A stretch of DNA of 64,000 nucleotides from Andrena cerasifolii (taxonomy: Eukaryota > Arthropoda > Insecta > Hymenoptera > Andrenidae): the NCBI RefSeq assembly GCF_050908995.1, contig NC_135127.1, forward strand, positions 12,852,001 through 12,916,000, given 5' to 3'. The notes under the pieces were generated by a model. That model did not search any database and was not told the DNA's origin. It worked only from the letters and a program-made list of their open reading frames with translations. The position numbers were made by a program, and so were the translations under genes. Shown here in pieces: positions 59,187 to 64,000 of this stretch. The first letter of the stretch is position 1. Each line of letters starts with the position of its first letter.

Positions 59187-59830
59187 CCTCGTCTCGTTAC
59201 CGCCAAGCAACCAAGAAACTATAATTCCAACGGGTCGAGTGAAACGTTTTATTCCCTTGGCTGTCCCCACCCAACCGTCAGCCTGTCAAGGATTCGCTCC
59301 ACGCTCAACTTTTTCCTCCGTTCTCATCGTCTAAATGCCTATGCTTCTCTCTACCCCACCTCTCCATCCTTTCTCCTTTCCTAGCTGGAGTTCAAACAAT
59401 AAATCATTGCGTTTTAATTGGCATTCGGCGGGACACGCGCCAGACAAAAGAATTGTCGACCCAGTTGCGGTAGACTGCAGATAATTAACTATTTCAGGGC
59501 TTCGGATGTTTAGAAGCGATCGGCCCCTGCAGCGTGTACGATGAACGCCCGTAAACGGCCAACAGGGTCAAGAGGCGATGGGTTTGGAATACTTTGGTCT
59601 AATTACGTGGCTGCCCTGTTTATGCAAATATGCAGTTTTATGCAGGATGCTTGAAAACGTATAAGATAAAAGACCCTTTCCCTAATACATTGGATTTAAG
59701 TGCACTTTTCTGTGCAGAAAGTTACATGGCAGGTTTATAGAGAAACAACAGCGGCGATCGTATAAATGTCAGGTTTAATGCACTGGTATTCGTATGCTAT
59801 ACAAAAATCTAAATGTATCAAAATACAAAT
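59187..59830. other. Spacer between the two PEBP genes
   Basis: About 640 bp. It should hold the promoter of the secreted PEBP gene and the 3' UTR of the other one. ATTAAA on the - strand (59774-59779) lies 52 nt beyond the upstream gene's stop and is a plausible poly(A) signal. No coding sequence is seen. Confidence 0.6.
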
Positions 59831-60446
59831 CTAGGCGCCGAGTTGCTTGTACAGCACTGGAACGTAATCATCGTACTCAGCCTGGAACATATTGCCAGCG
59901 ATCGAATCCCCAAGCTTGTACTTCGAGGCAAACTTTTTAATGGAAAAGTTTGGACGGCCATCCCCGCTTGTATTGGTCAAACATTTCTCAGTGAACGTGA
60001 TCTTTTCAGGTTGCTTGTACACCAGAAAGACGTAACGATGAAGACCCGTGCCTTCTGGTGGCCCAGCGCCAATGTACGCGGAGAGAACTTCTCCTTTAGA
60101 CACGTCGTTACCAGGAATGTTTCCTACCAGCCAATGATGCCACTCGCGGAACTTTGGCTCTTTACGGCTGGGGGCATCGGGATCTGAAGCGAGAATGTAA
60201 AGACATTATTGAAAAGCAAACGTTATACGAGTCTACGGTGGGTTACGTACCAGTCATACAAAGAGTATACAGGACATTTGCCTCTGCGGTCCAGGTGACG
60301 GTAGGTGGGTCCTTCACCTGAGTTGGAGTTAGTACCTTGCCGATCTCCACAACATTATTGTTGGGATAGGCAACGCTCAGCTCGCTCGGTGGGACCTTGT
60401 CGATGACGTCGGGCACGACGCCGTGAGTTTGCAACGCCTGAGCCAT
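59831..60446 (-). CDS. Cytosolic-type phosphatidylethanolamine-binding protein (PEBP1-like)
   Basis: On the - strand there are two exons, 60446-60251 and 60183-59831, giving 182 residues, close to the usual 187. It begins MAQALQTHGVVPDVIDKVPP, with no signal peptide. Landmarks are VTWTAEANVLYTLCM, DPDAPSRKEPKFREWHHWL, GTGLHRYVFLVYKQPEKI and AEYDDYVPVLYKQLGA. The start is chosen because no ATG occurs between it and a TATA-like box at 60602, in any frame on this strand. In animals this type binds phosphatidylethanolamine and can restrain Raf signalling. The neighbouring paralog has the same intron position just before the DPDAP motif but is split into more exons and is secreted. Tandem duplication followed by a change in destination is likely. 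Confidence 0.93.
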
Positions 60447-60601
60447 GGACGATAGAAGACGAGTACCGATTTCCACGAGAGGCCTTTTCGCGATCAAGCT
60501 TGCTGAAAGTGTGGCGAAAAGTGTGGTTAACGTGCGAACACGTTGTTCCACGTAGCAAATAAATGCTGATTACGAAACAAGGTTATCGCGAGAATCCGGC
60601 A

Positions 60602-60609
60602 CTATATAG
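60602..60609 (-). promoter_or_regulatory. TATA-like box of the cytosolic PEBP gene
   Basis: CTATATAG on the - strand lies about 160 bp upstream of the ATG at 60446. Initiation about 30 bp downstream would leave a short intronless 5' UTR. Confidence 0.4.
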
Positions 60610-61539
60610 GTCGGGATAATCAATCGGTAATCGCAAACTGAATATCGCGGATAGAAAACGTGAAGAGCGAGTGGAACGCACGAAACAAAACAGGTTCCAT
60701 TGGTTACCGCGCAATATTTATGTAAACGTATGAAAAATCGATTTAAATACTTGTGCGCCGGTCCAGGCAATATTACTTGCGTTCATTAATAACAGTGACA
60801 TGCTGGAACACGAACCAACGAGCAGGTAAACGTAAAGTATTCCTTGTACAGAACTGAATACGCTTAAATAGAAGCCGGTATATGCCGGTGTCCGATACGT
60901 GGCTCTTATCGCCAGTTCTCTTTCGCGAACATTTCGCAACGGCAATACGTATTATTGCACGAAGGCCAATCGTCAGTTGGGCCGAGGGGAAGGCACCGAT
61001 TAGCTATAAGATTCTAGGAGAATCTAGCGAATCATTCTTTAATGAATGTTCTGCTTCGTTGCATATCTGACTTGACAAATAATGTAGCGGTATAAAAAGT
61101 TATTTTGACACTGTAATCATTCGAACAGTATATTAACTGTAAGAGATTTATAGGAATGTCATTTATATGTTATTAATATTGAAAGTCTGTAAGATATACT
61201 GTATTAGGTATATGTTATTTATGCAATAATATACTTTATTTTCTACTGTTCAATGTATATTAAATAATAGTTCCGATTGTGCACTACGAATGTACTAAAC
61301 CATTAGTAATAAACGATGCTTTCATACCTCAATTATTTATGACTATTATTCTCCACGCCTATATCCATATCATTCCGTAGTTTCTCGAGCTGTTATTATT
61401 ATAATTTACAGAGTTTTAGAATTGTATTCGAAACGTAGATGTTTAGAAAGTTTCTGCAAAACTCTGTCTGTACTAAAATTGACAATAAGGCAAGCCGCAG
61501 TGCCTATAGAAAATAAGTATGTACAGATTCTATCACCGA
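60610..61539. other. AT-rich intergenic DNA, no gene seen
   Basis: About 930 bp between the PEBP promoter and the inverted satellite. It is AT-rich on the right, and the frames are short and unremarkable. Confidence 0.65.
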
Positions 61540-61690
61540 TCAGGATCCCTACATTATCTTCGAATTGGCTTTTACACCAGGAAATTCTGCAAAGTTAATA
61601 TGAATTCATGATGCAAGTGGAGGTGGCACGGTCGAGCTACGCGGTAGAGAGCGCGTTAGTGTGTGCGACAAAGAGGGAGATAGGTTTTGC
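61540..61690 (+). repeat. Satellite fragment, forward orientation
   Basis: Text from GATCAGGATCCCTACATTATC through AGAGGGAGATAG follows the 9.9-14.1 kb satellite in the same direction, with several differences. It ends at a hairpin, after which the satellite continues in the opposite direction. Confidence 0.8.
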
Positions 61691-61753
61691 GCCACTAACT
61701 TTGGTTATGTGATCCTGGCACAGCAGCAGGAGTACATAACCAGAGTTAGTGGC
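61691..61753. repeat. Inverted repeat at the satellite orientation switch
   Basis: GCCACTAACTTTGGTTATG at 61691-61709 (arm to 61717) faces CATAACCAGAGTTAGTGGC at 61735-61753 (arm from 61727). The arms are 27 bp with three mismatches around a 9 bp loop. It sits exactly where the satellite changes orientation. Confidence 0.85.
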
Positions 61754-61754
61754 A

Positions 61755-64000
61755 CGCCATCTATGTCCCTCCTTGTCGCACACGCTAGCGCTCTCTCTCG
61801 CACAGCTCGGCCGTGCCACCTCTTTTAGTATCATGTACTCCTATTACCTCGGCGAATTTCCTGGTCCAAACAGCACACTCGGGAACTTCTTGTGGATAAT
61901 GTAGGGATCGCGGTGGGTAATCTAACCTATATAAAAGGCTTTTTTATTAGTAACTATGTATCGATTCGTAAATAAAACGCATACGAGTGATTACTGAACG
62001 TTGTCACAACACTATAGTCTCAAATCCAGCTGTACAAATGTATAAATCATTTTGAAAAGATCGAAAATCCTTAAACAAAGTATGCATTCACTAACCGCGG
62101 CGAGAGACTTGTATCTCTGTGCAAAAACTCTTCATAGCTGCTTAATTGTAATCGGAATCATTACAACTATCACGTAGGAAAGTAGCCAAGGGTCCATACT
62201 GTAAGATGAAACTGCAAAAGTTGATAAATTACATCTAGAAAATGCATCAACAATCGACGAAGCTTGAGTGCCTACATAAGACCGCGGCGAGAGACTTGTA
62301 TCTCTGTGCAAAAACTCTTCATAGCTGCTTAATTGTAATCGGAATCATTACAACTATCACGTAGGAAAGTAGCCAAGGGTCCATACTGTAAGATGAAACT
62401 GCAAAAGTTGATAAATTACATCTAGAAAATGCACCAACAATCGACGAAGCTTGAGTGCCTACATAGGACGGCGCCATTGTTCTCGTCATCGTCTCAAAGA
62501 ACCGTTAATAACTAATTAATTGTAATCAAAATCTGCGCAACGATCACATAGGAAAGTAGCCAAGGGTCTATTCTTTGAGAGGCGACTCTAAAAGTTCATA
62601 AAATATTCGCAGGAAATGAGAAATTAGTGAATTTCCAGTGACTGCGTAATATTTCTATCTCCCTCCTTGTCGCACACGCTAGCGCTCTCTCTCGCACAGC
62701 TCGGCCGTGCCACCTCTTTTAGTATCATGTACTCCTATTACCTCGGCGAATTTCCTGGTCTAAACAGCACACTCGGGAACTTCTTGTGGATAATGTAGGG
62801 ATCGCGGTGGGTAATCTAACCTATATAAAAGGCTTTTTTATTAGTAACTATGTATCGATTCGTAAATAAAACGCATACGAGTGATTACTGAACGTTGTCA
62901 CAACACTATAGTCTCAAATCCAGCTGTACAAATGTATAAATCATTTTGAAAAGATCGAAAATCCTTAAACAAAGTATGCATTCACTAACCGCGGCGAGAG
63001 ACTTGTATCTCTGTGCAAAAACTCTTCATAGCTGCTTAATTGTAATCGGAATCATTACAACTATCACGTAGGAAAGTAGCCAAGGGTCCATACTGTAAGA
63101 TGAAACTGCAAAAGTTGATAAATTACATCTAGAAAATGCACCAACAATCGACGAAGCTTGAGTGCCTACATAGGACGGCGCCATTGTTCTCGTCATCGTC
63201 TCAAAGAACCGTTAATAACTAATTAATTGTAATCAAAATCTGCGCAACGATCACATAGGAAAGTAGCCAAGGGTCTATTCTTTGAGAGGCGACTCTAAAA
63301 GTTCATAAAATATTCGCAGGAAATGAGAAATTAGTGAATTTCCAGTGACTGCGTAATATTTCTATCTCCCTCCTTGTCGCGCACACTAGCGCTCTCTCTC
63401 GCACGCTCCACCTATCTCCCTCCTTGTCGCACACGCTAGCGCTCTCTCTCGCACAGCTCGGCCGTGCCACCTCTTTTAGTATCATGTACTCCTATTACCT
63501 CGGCGAATTTCCTGGTCCAAACAGCACACTCGGGAACTTCTTGTGGATAATGTAGGGATCGCGGTGGGTAATCTAACCTATATAAAAGGCTTTTTTATTA
63601 GTAACTATGTATCGATTCGTAAATAAAACGCATACGAGTGATTACTGAACGTTGTCACAACACTATAGTCTCAAATCCAGCTGTACAAATGTATAAATCA
63701 TTTTGAAAAGATCGAAAATCCTTAAACAAAGTATGCATTCACTAACCGCGGCGAGAGACTTGTATCTCTGTGCAAAAACTCTTCATAGCTGCTTAATTGT
63801 AATCGGAATCATTACAACTATCACGTAGGAAAGTAGCCAAGGGTCCATACTGTAAGATGAAACTGCAAAAGTTGATAAATTACATCTAGAAAATGCACCA
63901 ACAATCGACGAAGCTTGAGTGCCTACATAGGACGGCGCCATTGTTCTCGTCATCGTCTCAAAGAACCGTTAATAACTAATTAATTGTAATCAAAATCTGC
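61755..64000 (-). repeat. Satellite array, inverted, running off the window
   Basis: This is the reverse complement of the 9.9-14.1 kb satellite. The anchor GGCGAATTTCCTGGT recurs at 61851, 62745 and 63502, giving unit lengths of 894 and 757 bp. The long unit has the same 187-190 bp internal duplication as those in the left array. The array continues beyond the window edge, so its total size is unknown. Confidence 0.95.

Noticed and set aside
60447..60551. Longer N-terminus for the cytosolic PEBP
   Set aside because: The upstream in-frame extension has no ATG, and the likely promoter is close, so the ATG at 60446 is preferred.

Overview
The window looks like nuclear DNA of an insect, most likely a hymenopteran (bee, wasp or ant). 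The genes have short exons with canonical GT-AG introns, and nuclear tRNA genes, an insect-type odorant receptor and an insect vesicular monoamine transporter are present. AT-rich intergenic DNA alternates with CpG-rich blocks, and non-autonomous DNA transposons are abundant. The order-level assignment is inference. No bacterial, viral or CRISPR structure is visible.

Layout. A tetraspanin gene (+) starts at 921 and ends at 6293, with a 4.1 kb first intron. AT-rich DNA follows to about 9.4 kb. From about 9.4 to 14.1 kb lies a tandem satellite with a 750-945 bp unit. A 3.6 kb terminal-inverted-repeat insertion (about 14131-17735) splits it, and a stub of the satellite remains at about 17.75 kb. 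Three + strand genes follow in a compact block: a vinculin/alpha-catenin-family gene resembling serendipity-alpha (12 exons, 18164-22343), V-ATPase subunit e (22800-23393) and the RMND5-type E3 ligase (23968-25905). Vmat (10 coding exons, - strand, 30099-36881) carries four tRNA genes in its introns. A CpG-rich gene-poor stretch leads to one odorant receptor gene (-, 45579-47603). A second CpG-rich stretch leads to Mgat2 (+, 53945-57376). Mgat2 converges tail to tail on two PEBP genes (-, 58114-59186 and 59831-60446). The right edge (61540-64000) is the same satellite in inverted orientation.

I translated every gene model by hand and the exon phases close. The genes do not form one pathway: they cover a membrane scaffold, an adhesion-like protein, a proton pump, ubiquitin ligation, monoamine loading, olfaction, N-glycan processing and lipid binding.

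The most notable non-genic content is a set of foldback elements with clean target-site duplications. Two have termini reading CACAGTG with 5 bp duplications (CGTCG, CATCG), as expected of the Transib/RAG-like superfamily. Others carry hAT-type 8 bp or TTAA duplications. Also notable are four nested tRNA genes in Vmat, a possible 93-codon cassette exon in Mgat2, and inverted satellite arrays on both sides of a 44 kb gene block. I found no convincing wholly new biological system.
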